Shown one piece after another: positions 1 to 10,765 of a stretch of DNA of 64,000 nucleotides. This stretch comes from an uncultured Bacteroidota bacterium (GTDB lineage Bacteria > Bacteroidota > Bacteroidia > Chitinophagales > LD1). Position numbers and translations under genes: made by a program. The DNA is taken from NCBI GenBank assembly GCA_903919075.1, contig CAIXGR010000022.1, positions 1 through 64,000 of the forward strand, in the 5' to 3' direction. Each line of letters opens with the position of its first letter. The stretch's first letter is position 1. The notes under the pieces were generated by a model. It had not been told where the DNA came from and searched no databases. It worked only from the letters and a program-made list of their open reading frames with translations.

Positions 1-749
<749 letters not shown>

Positions 750-847
750 CTATTGTTTTGCCTGCAAAATAAGCGTCGCTAAAATAATAGAATTAATGAG
801 AGATTGCCACGTCATACAGGCAGGCATTTCTTACTATAAAAACAGGC

Positions 848-1828
848 ATGGCTTTAAAACGCAAAGAAAAATACATCTTCAACACCCACACTTTAAGCTA
901 CGAAAAGGCTGTGGTGGGTTGGGGTACCCGTATTTTTAGGGTTTTTGGCTTTATTATTTCTACACTTATCTTTTCTCTTGTTATCTCTACTATTTATTAC
1001 AAGTTCTTCGATTCGCCGAAAGAGAAAATACTAAAGGCGGAGTTAAGTGAAATGAAAGACCAATATTATGTCTTGGGTCAGGATGTAGATAAGCTGTCAT
1101 CGGTTTTGGGCGATTTGCATTACCGAGATGGAAATATTTACCGGGTAATGTTTGAAGCCGACCCTATTTCCGATGATGAATGGCAGGCGGGCTCAGGTGG
1201 TGTTAATAAATACCGGTTTTTAGAAAAATACGATAATGGCGATTTAATAAAAGATATTGCCGTAAAGGTTGATAAGCTGAAAAAGCAAATGGTAATTCAA
1301 TCTAAATCGTACGATCAGATTGCTGACATGGTGAAAAACCAAACTAAAATGTTGGCTTCTATCCCATCTATTCAACCGGTGCCGAATAAAAAGTTAGAGC
1401 ACATGGCATCGGGTTATGGCTACCGGATAGACCCTATCTATAAAATTACCGAGTTTCATAAGGGAATGGACTTTACGGCACCCATTGGCACCGAGGTACA
1501 CGTAACCGGTGATGGTGTTGTTGAAACGGTGAACTATTCGTTTGAAGGTTATGGTAATGAAATAGTAGTAAACCACGGCTATGGATATAGAACCCGCTAT
1601 GCCCACCTTTCAAAATTTAATGTAAAACCCGGGCAAAAAGTTGTGCGCGGTGATGTGATAGGAAGAATAGGTAGTACCGGAAAATCAACCGGCCCACACT
1701 TGCATTATGAAGTAATGAAAAACGGAAACGTACTTAACCCGGTTTACTTTTATTACAACGACTTAAAGGATGCTGAGTTTGAAAAGATGGTTGAGTTATC
1801 GAAGAACCCGGGACAGACGATGGATTAA
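848..1828 (+). CDS. M23 family metallopeptidase, membrane-anchored (LytM-type)
   Basis: Likely a peptidoglycan endopeptidase, or a divisome/envelope regulator of that fold, acting in the periplasm. A basic N-terminus precedes one membrane segment at about residues 30-52. A linker of about 130 residues with coiled-coil character follows, then the M23 domain at about 190-305. The zinc ligands are intact: His204 and Asp208 in HKGMD, and His284/His286 in HLH, so it should be catalytically active rather than a degenerate EnvC/NlpD-like activator. At 326 residues it has the usual size for Bacteroidota M23 proteins of this architecture. A MerR-type gene follows in the same direction after 78 bases. 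Confidence 0.9.
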   Translation: MALKRKEKYIFNTHTLSYEKAVVGWGTRIFRVFGFIISTLIFSLVISTIYYKFFDSPKEKILKAELSEMKDQYYVLGQDVDKLSSVLGDLHYRDGNIYRVMFEADPISDDEWQAGSGGVNKYRFLEKYDNGDLIKDIAVKVDKLKKQMVIQSKSYDQIADMVKNQTKMLASIPSIQPVPNKKLEHMASGYGYRIDPIYKITEFHKGMDFTAPIGTEVHVTGDGVVETVNYSFEGYGNEIVVNHGYGYRTRYAHLSKFNVKPGQKVVRGDVIGRIGSTGKSTGPHLHYEVMKNGNVLNPVYFYYNDLKDAEFEKMVELSKNPGQTMD

Positions 1829-1906
1829 TCTAATTCGGAATTGAAGGTGGAAAAATTAATACCTGAATTTGCAAAGAATTATATACTTTTCGCTTAGAAT
1901 TACACA

Positions 1907-2245
1907 ATGCCATATAAGGAGAAAGAAATAGAGAAATTATACTACACCATTGGCGAGGTGGCCGAGATGCTGGATGTAAATGCATCGCTATTACGCTATT
2001 GGGAGAAAGAGTTTGATATTTTAAAGCCTAAAAAGAACGTAAAAGGCGACAGGTTTTTTACTAAAGATGATATTGAAAAAATAAAGCTTATCTACCACCT
2101 GGTAAAAGAAAAGGGCTATACGCTTGATGGCGCAAAATCAAGGTTAAAAACTGAATCTGTGTCTACCGAAAAGAAACTCCAGATTATTGAGAAGCTGAAA
2201 AAAATACGCGGCTTTATGGAGGAGTTAAAAGGGCAGCTGCACTAA
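1907..2245 (+). CDS. MerR family transcriptional regulator (short form)
   Basis: DNA-binding protein of 112 residues. The winged helix-turn-helix of the MerR family spans about residues 10-80 (YYTIGEVAEMLDVNASLLRYWEKEF, shown in part: GEVAEMLDV and LLRYWEKEF). A short helical dimerisation tail of about 30 residues follows. No effector-binding domain and no cysteine cluster is present, so it is not a metal or drug sensor of the classic type. It lies in the same direction as the M23 peptidase, a pairing often seen in Bacteroidota, but its targets cannot be told from the sequence. Confidence 0.85.
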   Translation: MPYKEKEIEKLYYTIGEVAEMLDVNASLLRYWEKEFDILKPKKNVKGDRFFTKDDIEKIKLIYHLVKEKGYTLDGAKSRLKTESVSTEKKLQIIEKLKKIRGFMEELKGQLH

Positions 2246-2339
2246 ATCTCTGCTTTTCACACAGTTATCATATTGTATTTCCCTCATTACTTTGTTATTT
2301 ACTAACATCCCTTCACATACAGTTGTGTGAACTTCTGCT

Positions 2340-2347
2340 TATCTTTG
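2340..2347 (+). promoter_or_regulatory. Putative -7 promoter element of mnmA
   Basis: TATCTTTG fits the Bacteroidota -7 consensus TAnnTTTG and ends 13 bases before the mnmA ATG. That implies a very short leader. No well-spaced -33 TTTG is seen. Confidence 0.4.
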
Positions 2348-2360
2348 CGCACTTAAATTT

Positions 2361-3467
2361 ATGAGCAAGAAGGGTAAAGTTTTGGTGGCTATGAGTGGCG
2401 GTATTGATTCCACCGTCAGCGCAGTTATGCTGCACGAGCAGGGCTATGAGGTTATTGGTATTACCATGAAAACATGGGATTATGCAAGTGTAGGTGGTAG
2501 CAAAAAAGAAACTGGCTGCTGCTCGCTTGATTCGATTAACGACGCCCGACAGGTGGCGGTAGATTTGGGTTTCAGCCATTTTATTATTGATATACGCGAA
2601 GAGTTTGGCGATTTTGTAATCAACAATTTTGTGGATGAATACCTGGCAGGGCGCACGCCTAACCCTTGCGTGTTGTGCAATACCCATATTAAATGGGAGG
2701 CCCTATTGAAGCGTGCAGACATGATGGATTGCGAGTTTATAGCTACCGGTCATTACGCACAGTTACGCCATGAAAATGAGCGTTATGTTATCTCGAAGGG
2801 GCTTGATAAGAACAAAGACCAGAGTTATGTTTTATGGGGCGTTAGCCAGCAATGTCTCGCCCGTACGGTTTTTCCGGTAGGTAAGTTTAATAAGCCAGCC
2901 ATTAAGCAAATGGCGCGCGATATGGGCTATATAGAACTTGCCAATAAAAACGAGAGTTACGAAATATGCTTTGTGCCCGATAACGACTACCGTGGCTTTT
3001 TAAAGCGCCGAGTGCCAGAACTGGAAACAAATGTAGCGGGTGGAAAATTTGTAGATACTGCCGGTAAAGTAATTGGAACCCACGAGGGCTATCCGTTTTA
3101 TACTATTGGCCAACGAAAGGGATTGGGGCAGGCATTTGGTAAGCCCGTGTTTGTTACCGAAATTGACCCTGAAACAAATACTGTGGTATTGGGCGAGGAA
3201 GAAGATTTACAACGGAACGGCATGTGGGTGGGCAAGTTGAATTTACAGAAATACGAAACGCTTAACCCTAATACACCCGCAATAACTAAGGTGCGCTATA
3301 AGCACGATGGGGAATCGAGTATATTGAATCAGGTAGGCGACAGGGTTAAGGTTGAGTTTATGACCAGGGTATCGGCTATTGCACCTGGCCAAAGTGCCGT
3401 TTTTTATGAAGCTGACGATATGATTGGTGGAGGAATAATTTTTTCTAACTTTAATTTTAATGAATAA
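2361..3467 (+). CDS. mnmA: tRNA 2-thiouridine(34) synthase MnmA
   Basis: ATP-dependent thiolase that makes 2-thiouridine at the wobble position of tRNA-Lys, -Glu and -Gln. The PP-loop SGGIDS is at residues 12-17. The catalytic cysteines are Cys103 in NPCVLC and Cys203 in ESYEICF, matching the pair at about 102 and 199 in the E. coli enzyme. Cys106 completes a CxxC. The central and C-terminal beta domains are present, and 368 residues is normal. The stop codon overlaps the ATG of the next gene by 8 bases, so the lipoprotein downstream is probably co-transcribed. Confidence 0.96.
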   Translation: MSKKGKVLVAMSGGIDSTVSAVMLHEQGYEVIGITMKTWDYASVGGSKKETGCCSLDSINDARQVAVDLGFSHFIIDIREEFGDFVINNFVDEYLAGRTPNPCVLCNTHIKWEALLKRADMMDCEFIATGHYAQLRHENERYVISKGLDKNKDQSYVLWGVSQQCLARTVFPVGKFNKPAIKQMARDMGYIELANKNESYEICFVPDNDYRGFLKRRVPELETNVAGGKFVDTAGKVIGTHEGYPFYTIGQRKGLGQAFGKPVFVTEIDPETNTVVLGEEEDLQRNGMWVGKLNLQKYETLNPNTPAITKVRYKHDGESSILNQVGDRVKVEFMTRVSAIAPGQSAVFYEADDMIGGGIIFSNFNFNE

Positions 3468-4200
3468 AAAACTTACGCTTCAACTTACTGTTACCTTTTT
3501 TATTGCTGGCTTACTTTTAATAGGCTCATGCAAAAAAGACGTAACCCCTATAAATATCAATTATGCATACAGTTATTATCCTGTTGATACCGGCCATTAT
3601 GTAATTTATAATGTCGATTCCATTCTTTACTCCTATAACGGAATATATACCCGCGATACCGTGCATTACCAATGGAAAGAGCTGATAGCCGATACTTTTT
3701 ATGATAACCAGAATCGCATTAATTACCGCCTAGAATGCTACCGGAGGCCGGATAGTACTTATCCATGGAACATTAACCGGGTTTGGTACGCTGTTAGAAA
3801 TACCTACAATCTTCAAGTGCAGGAAGATGATATTCGCTTTGTAAAACTTATTTTTCCGCCCCAGTTGAATGCAACTTGGAACGGAAACGAGTATGTGCCA
3901 ATTACTAATAATTCATCCGATCCGTATTCCATTTATCAAAACTGGAATTACTTTTATGAAAATATTGACACCACTTATTCGTTAAATGGAAATGTTATTA
4001 ATAACGCTATAGTCGTTTCGGAAGTAGATGAAGAAAACAAAATCAATAAAACCCTGCGCACCGAATCATATGCACCAGGCATTGGTATGATTTATCAAAA
4101 ATTGGAGGTGTTGAATAAGCAAAATGTATTAAATAATTTCCCACAGGGCACTGAGAATGGCTTTAGCATTGAAATGAAATTATGGGCACATTATCCGTAG
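3460..4200 (+). CDS. Hypothetical lipoprotein
   Basis: Not recognised. The N-terminus is a lipoprotein signal peptide with lipobox LIGSC near residue 24, so the mature protein should be lipid-anchored in the cell envelope. The remaining 220 or so residues are rich in Tyr, Asn and Asp with no motif I can name, and look beta-rich. It overlaps mnmA by 8 bases and ends 6 bases before the secreted subtilase gene, so it may be expressed with both. A role linked to the subtilase is only a positional inference. Confidence 0.8.
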   Translation: MNKKLTLQLTVTFFIAGLLLIGSCKKDVTPININYAYSYYPVDTGHYVIYNVDSILYSYNGIYTRDTVHYQWKELIADTFYDNQNRINYRLECYRRPDSTYPWNINRVWYAVRNTYNLQVQEDDIRFVKLIFPPQLNATWNGNEYVPITNNSSDPYSIYQNWNYFYENIDTTYSLNGNVINNAIVVSEVDEENKINKTLRTESYAPGIGMIYQKLEVLNKQNVLNNFPQGTENGFSIEMKLWAHYP

Positions 4201-4206
4201 CACTTC

Positions 4207-5865
4207 ATGAAAAAACTGCTGCTTGTTAGTTTATTTTCAGCATTCTGCATTTGCCTTTTTAGTCAGGCTAACAGCAATTTATTTTATTGGATTAAGTTTA
4301 AAGATAAAAGCCACAATCCTTATACTGTAAATAATCCCTCGCAGTTCCTCTCGCAAAAATCAATTGAAAGGCGAGCAAATCAAGATATAGCCATAGATAG
4401 TACTGACCTTCCACTTACTCCAGCTTATATTGATAGTATTGCTCCTTTTATTACAAACCTAGTACACCGGTTAAAATGGTTCAATATTGCCGTTGTAGAA
4501 ATAGATGATACTATCAACGCCACTTCAATTACTAATTCTATTAAACAATTTTCATTTGTTGATAGTATAGCCCCTATCGCTTTTTTTCCATATAAACTAT
4601 ACCTCAATAAATTCGAAACCGTACATGCAGTTAACCAGCAAATTGTTTATCCCAATACTTACGGTGCCTCATACCATCAAATAAGCAGGTTAAACGCCGA
4701 TTTGTTGCACCAGCTGGGTTACCGTGGGCAGGGTATCATTCTATCCATGATGGACAACGGTTTTTATAACGCCGATACTATTGCTGCTTTTGATTCTGTT
4801 CGTCCACGCATTCTTGCCACCTGGGATTTTGTACATAACCAGCAAAACGTTTATACGGATGGAGGGCATGGCACCAGCACTTTTAGTTGTATTGCCGCTA
4901 ATTTGCCCGGCCATTATTTAGGAACAGCCCCAGATGCTAACTTTTTTTTATTGCAGAGTGAAGATAACGATGCCGAATGGGTAATGGAAGAATATAACTG
5001 GGCCGCAGCAGCTGAAATGGCCGATAGTGGTGGCGCACAAATTTTCTCCACCTCGCTGGGCTACACAGTATTTAATAATGGTATTGGAAGCCATACTTAT
5101 GCAGATTTAAATGGCAATAAAACCATTATTACCCAAGCTGGCAACATAGCTTTCAGTAAGGGAATATTAGTAATTACCAGTGCAGGTAACGAAGGTAATA
5201 GCAGTTGGCATTATATTGCCGCGCCAGGCGATGGCGATAGTATTTTAACTATAGGAGCTGTTGATGATATTGACACTATTGCATCATTTAGCAGCAGAGG
5301 CCCTAATTCGGCAGGTAGAATAAAACCTGATGTTTGCTCACAGGGCTTAAACTCGGCAGTAATTGCCACCGATGGCACTGTAACAGCCTCCAGCGGCACT
5401 TCTTTTAGTTGCCCTATTATGGCAGGTTGTGCAGCCAGTTTATGGAGTGCTTTTCCCGAAAAATCAGCTAAAGAAATTAAAGAAGCAATTATTGTAAGCG
5501 CCGACCGCTTTTGGTCACCCGATAATAATTACGGTTATGGTATACCAAATTTTTATAATGCGTACCTTTTATTAAAAACCGGGTACAACGGAAATATTTT
5601 GCATATCAACGATGATGTAGCTGTTTATCCCAATCCATTTTCAAATCAACTTAATGTATCATTATATAGCAGCGAAGGAAAGAACCATACGATTGAAATT
5701 TTTGATTTGAGTGGCAGGAAAGTCCTTTCAAAACAAATTTACATTCGCGCTAATACTTTTGAGATACTAAATATTTATGAGGTAAGTTCACTGGCTGCCG
5801 GTGAGTATATTTTGAGATATGATACTCAAAAAAAATATAGCCACAGGATTATAAAAGCAAAGTAG
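4207..5865 (+). CDS. Secreted subtilisin-like serine protease (S8) with T9SS sorting domain
   Basis: Extracellular peptidase. A signal peptide (about residues 1-21) is followed by a propeptide-like region and the S8 catalytic domain. The triad is visible: Asp183 in MMDNGF, His221 in GGHGTS and Ser399 in SGTSFS. The oxyanion Asn is in SAGNEG. The last 80 or so residues begin VAVYPNPFSN and end in a basic tail, the type A C-terminal sorting domain used for export through the type IX secretion system and surface attachment or release. The length of 552 residues is usual. A short CCCT/AGGG palindrome and the convergent pruA gene follow. Confidence 0.92.
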   Translation: MKKLLLVSLFSAFCICLFSQANSNLFYWIKFKDKSHNPYTVNNPSQFLSQKSIERRANQDIAIDSTDLPLTPAYIDSIAPFITNLVHRLKWFNIAVVEIDDTINATSITNSIKQFSFVDSIAPIAFFPYKLYLNKFETVHAVNQQIVYPNTYGASYHQISRLNADLLHQLGYRGQGIILSMMDNGFYNADTIAAFDSVRPRILATWDFVHNQQNVYTDGGHGTSTFSCIAANLPGHYLGTAPDANFFLLQSEDNDAEWVMEEYNWAAAAEMADSGGAQIFSTSLGYTVFNNGIGSHTYADLNGNKTIITQAGNIAFSKGILVITSAGNEGNSSWHYIAAPGDGDSILTIGAVDDIDTIASFSSRGPNSAGRIKPDVCSQGLNSAVIATDGTVTASSGTSFSCPIMAGCAASLWSAFPEKSAKEIKEAIIVSADRFWSPDNNYGYGIPNFYNAYLLLKTGYNGNILHINDDVAVYPNPFSNQLNVSLYSSEGKNHTIEIFDLSGRKVLSKQIYIRANTFEILNIYEVSSLAAGEYILRYDTQKKYSHRIIKAK

Positions 5866-5891
5866 GCCCTCGCTAAATCTGCATTAAAGTA

Positions 5892-5901
5892 CCCTTTAGG
5901 G
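5892..5901. repeat. Short intergenic palindrome (CCCT-TT-AGGG)
   Basis: CCCTTTAGGG lies between two convergent genes, inside a longer G/C-run element (GGGGATTTAGGGG follows). Related pieces occur near 10590 and at 55227-55240. It may be a remnant of a dispersed intergenic element or a weak two-way terminator; there is no long T tract. Confidence 0.35.
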
Positions 5902-5913
5902 GATTTAGGGGTG

Positions 5914-7544
5914 TTACTCAGGCTGTAAAAACGGATACTTATAATTCTCAGCTGGCACAAAAGTTTCCTTAATAACCCTTGGCGAAACCCAACGAAGCAA
6001 GTTAACCATACTACCCGCTTTATCGTTAGTACCTGAGCCCCGGCTACCACCAAATGGCTGTTGTCCAACTACTGCACCGGTAGGCTTATCGTTTACATAA
6101 AAGTTGCCTGCAGCGTGTGTTAGTTTTCTTGTTGCCAAGTCAATAGCATATCTGTCCTGTGCAATAATTGAACCGGTAAGTGCGTATATGGAAGTGGAGT
6201 CTACTATAGCAATAGTTTCTTCATACTTGTTTTCATCATAAACGTAAACAGTAAGCACCGGGCCAAAAAGCTCCTCGCACATAGTTACGTACTTAGGGTC
6301 CTTAGTAAGTATAATGGTAGGTTCAATAAACCAGCCTTTGCTTTTATCATAGTTACCACCGGCAACTATTTCAGTGTTCTTATCCTTCTTGGCACCATCA
6401 ATATATGCAGCAAGTTTATCAAAACTCTTTTCGTCAATCACCGCATTAATATAGTTCGAGAAATCTTCAACCGGCCCCATTTTCATGCTCTTCATTTCGG
6501 CAATAAGTATCTCCTTTACTTCAGGCCAAAGATTGGAAGGAATATAAGCACGCGAAGCTGCCGAGCATTTTTGCCCCTGATATTCAAACGCACCGCGTGT
6601 AATTGCAGTAGCTAATACCTTAGCATCGGCAGACCGGTGAGCAAGAATAAAGTCCTTCCCTCCTGTTTCGCCAACTATGCGCGGGTATGTTTTATAGCGG
6701 TGAATGTTATTGCCTATGGTTTTCCAAATATCCTGAAACACCGGTGTAGAACCAGTAAAGTGAATACCTGCAAAATCGGGATGCGCAAAGATAACTTCAG
6801 CAGCATCAGGCCCGCTTGGGTAAATAAGATTAATAACACCATCAGGCACACCGGCTGCGCGAAAAATTTTCATCAACACATGTGCAGCGTATACCTGTGT
6901 GTTAGATGGCTTCCATACCACCACATTACCCATCATAGCAGAACTTGAAGGTAGATTACCAGCAATAGCAGTAAAGTTGAACGGGGTAAGTGCATAAACA
7001 AATCCTTCTAACGGGCGCCACTCAGTTCTGTTCCATATACCCGGTGCGCTTTGCGGCTGCATGGAATATATCTCAGTCATAAACTGAACATTAAAGCGCA
7101 GAAAATCTATAAACTCGCAAGCCGAATCAATTTCAGCCTGATAAGCACTTTTCGATTGCCCCAACATTGTTGCGGCATTCAACTCCGCACGATAAGGACC
7201 TGCAATTAATTCGGCAGCTTTTAAAAATATTCCGGCGCGTTGTTCCCAAGCCAGGTTAGCCCATTTTTCTTTGGCTGCAAGTGCGGTATCAATGGCTTGT
7301 GTTACATGTTGCTTTTCGCTTTTATAAAAATGGCCAAGCAAATGTTTATGGTCGTGGGGCGGATGAAGCGTTACTTTCTTTCCATCTCTAACTTCCTTAC
7401 TACTATAAACATAGGTATGTCGCGAACTTCGGCGCGCATTTCGGTAAGTTTTCTTTTTAGTTCTTCTCTTTCGGTGCTGCCGGGTGCGTAGTGTTTTACT
7501 ACTTCGTTATGTGCTACCGGTACTTTAAAAAATCCTGTTGACAT
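5914..7544 (-). CDS. pruA: 1-pyrroline-5-carboxylate dehydrogenase, split by a one-base frameshift
   Basis: Oxidises glutamate gamma-semialdehyde to glutamate with NAD in proline breakdown. The N-terminus starts at 7544 (MSTGFFKVPVAHNEVVKHY) and reads in one frame to MRAEVRDIPMFI. From about 7403 down, the reading continues in the next frame (SKEVRDGKKVTLHPPHDHKH, then LLGHFYKSEKQHVTQ). One missing C near plus-strand 7403/7404 accounts for the break. Repaired, the protein is 543 residues, the usual PruA length, with catalytic Cys327 in GQKCSAAS and the Glu motif GETGGKD. No second lesion is seen. Without repair only a 475-residue product lacking the first 68 residues could be made. Confidence 0.93.
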
Positions 7545-7603
7545 AGTTTCTAATTAATAAATTAGGTTATTTAAGATTGCTCCTATATCGTATAATTCAA
7601 ATT

Positions 7604-8959
7604 TTAATGCCCGCTAAAAAATGTTCGCAGTATATCATTTCCAATAGCAAAAAACATCAAGGCAAAAACAATAATCATTCCTACCACCTGCGCCCTTTCC
7701 AAAAATTTATCACTAGGGGCTTTGCCGGTTATCATTTCAACAAGTGTAAATAATGCATGGCCACCATCTAACGCCGGAATTGGCAATAAGTTTACAAACG
7801 CAAGGGCAATTGATAAAAATGCTGTCAAATTCCAAAATCTCACCCAATCCCAATGTGCCGAAAATTGTTGTGTAATAGTAATAAAGCTGCCAAGCTGTTT
7901 GTAGCCTTTTAATTCGGGATTAAAAACAATTCTGAATTGCTTAATGTAGTTAACTAAAACTTCATATGTCCTTTTTACTCCTGCTGGGAATGATTCTAAT
8001 AAGCTGTACTTTCTATCTATAATGGTAAAATATTTATCCAACTTATAAGTTGCAAAACCTATTTTGGCTGAATCAGGAATCTGAATATTAACGCGCACAG
8101 TATCATTGCCCCGTAATGCAAGAATATAAGTATTGGTACTTTTGAAATTTTTTATTTCGCGTTTAAATTCGTGGTAGTATCGTATAGGCACAGTATCAAG
8201 CTGAATAATACGGTCATCCTGCTTTCCGCCGGCATTAGCGTATGCTCCAGGCAACAATGTATCTACAATACAAGGTATTACCGGCGATACAAAATCTGCT
8301 CCCTTGGCCGCAAGTATTTCTTTATATATACTTGATTGTATAGGAAGCGACATTTTTTGCCCGTCTCTTTCTATCTCAATCGTTTTGGCATTATTAATTA
8401 ATAAGTCGCCGCCAATGGTAATTACATTTTTAAATTTCTTATCGCCATCGTACGAAATTATCTTGTCACCATCCTTTAAACCTACCTTTGTAGAAGTCGA
8501 ATCTGTAGCGAAACCGTATTTTGCATTTTCAGCAGGCATATAACTTTCGCCAACCCAGTATAATAATTGCGCATAAATTACAAAAGCCAAAAGCACGTTT
8601 ACAATAATTCCGCCCAACATAATAATAAGGCGCTGCCATGCTTTTTTACTTCTAAACTCATCGGGCTTCGGTTCCGATTTCATAAACTCTTCGTCCATGC
8701 TTTCGTCAATCATTCCCGCAATTTTCACGTATCCGCCAAGCGGAAACCAGCCAATACCATATTCAGTATCACCTATCTTCTTTTTAAAAAGGGCAAAATT
8801 GAGAAGTGTTGGAAAAGGAAAAAGGAAGTCGAAGAACAGGTAAAATTTTTCTACACGTGTTTTAAACATCCTGGCAGTAATGTAATGCCCGAATTCGTGC
8901 AGCACCACCATGATAGAGAGACTAAGTATAAGTTGCGATATTTTTATGAGAGTTTCCAT
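7604..8959 (-). CDS. rseP: RIP metalloprotease, site-2 protease family (RseP)
   Basis: Inner-membrane zinc protease of family M50 that cleaves transmembrane substrates such as anti-sigma factors. The active site HEFGH is at residues 21-25 in the first membrane helix, and the third ligand is Asp398 in ALDGGH near the C-terminus. A PDZ-like periplasmic region lies between, at about residues 200-290. Several membrane helices are visible, including GGIIVNVLLAFVIYA. The length of 451 residues is usual. dxr, which commonly precedes this gene in the phylum, is not its neighbour here; a GH3 gene is upstream on the same strand after 123 bases. Confidence 0.93.
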   Translation of the reverse strand: METLIKISQLILSLSIMVVLHEFGHYITARMFKTRVEKFYLFFDFLFPFPTLLNFALFKKKIGDTEYGIGWFPLGGYVKIAGMIDESMDEEFMKSEPKPDEFRSKKAWQRLIIMLGGIIVNVLLAFVIYAQLLYWVGESYMPAENAKYGFATDSTSTKVGLKDGDKIISYDGDKKFKNVITIGGDLLINNAKTIEIERDGQKMSLPIQSSIYKEILAAKGADFVSPVIPCIVDTLLPGAYANAGGKQDDRIIQLDTVPIRYYHEFKREIKNFKSTNTYILALRGNDTVRVNIQIPDSAKIGFATYKLDKYFTIIDRKYSLLESFPAGVKRTYEVLVNYIKQFRIVFNPELKGYKQLGSFITITQQFSAHWDWVRFWNLTAFLSIALAFVNLLPIPALDGGHALFTLVEMITGKAPSDKFLERAQVVGMIIVFALMFFAIGNDILRTFFSGH

Positions 8960-9082
8960 TCAATAATTTTAACGAGGCGCAAATGTATGAAAAAACGGCT
9001 GTGTCAATAGCCATTGATTAACAGGTGCTAATGAATAAGCGAGTCATTCACTTAATAATTTGCATTTTTTGTATTCTGAGGT

Positions 9083-10588
9083 TTAATTATACTGGGGTTT
9101 GCTCAACTCATCTGCAATTTTTCTGTCATTAGTCAGGCGAGGCACTTTATTCTGCCCGCCTAATTTCCCTTTACTCTTCATATATTCAATAAAAGTGCCT
9201 TGTTTAACAGGGCGTATTTTAAGCCTTTGCAGTATGCCGCCCTGCCTTAAATCGCTGTAATATGGGTTTTTCTGTTGCAGCGTTTGGTCTATCATTTCGG
9301 CAAAGGAATCCATATTTAATGGTGCTTTGCTAAACTCAACAAACCATTCGTGATAAGGTAAACCACTTTCTGGTGTTATTTGCGGTGCCACTGTAAATTC
9401 GGTAACTCCGGCGTGGTTAGAACTCATGGCGTTCATCATAGCCAGGTCAACCTCCTCGCCTATTACATGTTCCCCAAAAGCCGAAATAAAATGTTTAACC
9501 CTTCCTGTTACTAAAATGCGGTATGGGTTTTTCGAAACAAATTTAACTGTGTCGCCTAAGTCATAGGCCCACAAGCCTGCGTTGGTGCTTAATATAAGCG
9601 CATAGTTTGTATCTAATTCAACATCTTGTAATGAAATACGTTTCCGGTTATCGGTAAAATATTCATCTGCTTTTATAAACTCGTAAAAAATTCCACCGTT
9701 TACATTCAATAACAATCCTTTCTCCTTTTGCGAATCCTGATAGGCTATAAAGCCCTCACTGGCCGGGTAGGTTTCAATCGAATCAATCTTAAATCCAATC
9801 AACGATTCTACCCGTGTTCGGTATGGTTCATAATTTACTCCGCCATAAGCAAACACCTTAAAGTCCTGAAAAATATCTTTTACATGTTGCTTGCCGGTAA
9901 GTTCCAGTAGCTTTTCAAAATACATCACTGTCCAGGGTGGAATGCCACTTATCAGGCCCATTTTCTCTTTAATCGTTTCGTGGGCAATAGCTTCAACCTT
10001 CTCCTCCCAATTATCAATGCAATTGGTTTCGTAGTTGGGCATTCGGTTGGCTTTTGCATAAAATGGCACATGGTTATAAGCAATACCGCTTAACCTGCCC
10101 GAAGGAATAACTCCATGTTTATGCATTTCGGGCGAGCCTTGTAAAAAAATCATTTTGTTTTCAAAAAAACCAGCGTTGCCGGTTTCGGCTACATACATTA
10201 TTAAGCTGTTACGGGCAGCTTTTATCATTTCATTTATCTGCAAAGCTGTAACCGGTATATACTTGGTGCCGCTGGTAGTACCGCTTGATTTGCAGAAATA
10301 TAGTGGCTTGCCGGGCCACAATACATTTTCTTCCCCACCTGCAATGCGTTCAATATAATTGTGCAGTGCTTCGTAATCGCGCACTTTTACAGCAGCTTTA
10401 TAATCGTCGTAAGTTTTTATTTGGTTAAAGTTATTCTCCTTTCCAAAAACAGTTTTCGCAGTTTGATGAATCAAGCGGTGTAATATTTTTTGTTGAATAG
10501 CTACAGCATTCCGGTGTTCCCGGTAAACCGCAGGAGCAATAATACTGGCAGCAATTTTAGCAATTGTAGATTTAAACATATAACCCAC
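9083..10588 (-). CDS. GH3 family acyl-acid amido synthetase-like protein
   Basis: Member of the GH3 auxin-responsive family, an ANL-type acyl-adenylating enzyme fold. Plant members conjugate amino acids to hormones; substrates of bacterial members are unknown. The nucleotide-binding loop is SSGTTSGTKYIPV near residues 106-118. The second motif YPASEGFIAYQ and the YDLGDTVKF region are present. At 501 residues it is complete. A second Met four codons in is an equally possible start. It is the most upstream of three minus-strand genes (with rseP and pruA), but gaps of 123 and 59 bases leave co-transcription open. Confidence 0.85.
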   Translation of the reverse strand: MGYMFKSTIAKIAASIIAPAVYREHRNAVAIQQKILHRLIHQTAKTVFGKENNFNQIKTYDDYKAAVKVRDYEALHNYIERIAGGEENVLWPGKPLYFCKSSGTTSGTKYIPVTALQINEMIKAARNSLIMYVAETGNAGFFENKMIFLQGSPEMHKHGVIPSGRLSGIAYNHVPFYAKANRMPNYETNCIDNWEEKVEAIAHETIKEKMGLISGIPPWTVMYFEKLLELTGKQHVKDIFQDFKVFAYGGVNYEPYRTRVESLIGFKIDSIETYPASEGFIAYQDSQKEKGLLLNVNGGIFYEFIKADEYFTDNRKRISLQDVELDTNYALILSTNAGLWAYDLGDTVKFVSKNPYRILVTGRVKHFISAFGEHVIGEEVDLAMMNAMSSNHAGVTEFTVAPQITPESGLPYHEWFVEFSKAPLNMDSFAEMIDQTLQQKNPYYSDLRQGGILQRLKIRPVKQGTFIEYMKSKGKLGGQNKVPRLTNDRKIADELSKPQYN

Positions 10589-10729
10589 TTAAATCCCCTA
10601 ACGAGGCATTAAAACAAGTAATGAATTAGTGCACTATAATAAGAAATATATTTTTTAGAAATTAAGTTCCATTCTAACATCGTTCGGATACTTTTAGGGT
10701 TTTTGGCAAAATAGTTTCGGCGGGTACCC

Positions 10730-10737
10730 TACTTTTG
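10730..10737 (+). promoter_or_regulatory. Putative -7 promoter element of the serine hydrolase gene
   Basis: TACTTTTG matches TAnnTTTG, 28 bases before the ATG. A TTTG at 10702-10705 is a possible -33 box, but the 24-base gap is longer than usual. Confidence 0.4.
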
Positions 10738-10765
10738 CAATTCGAAAATATGTGCTGCCACTAAA

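Noticed and set aside
8567-9010. 147-codon plus-strand frame over the start of rseP
   Set aside because: Antisense to the catalytic HEFGH region of rseP; the translation has no coherent domain.
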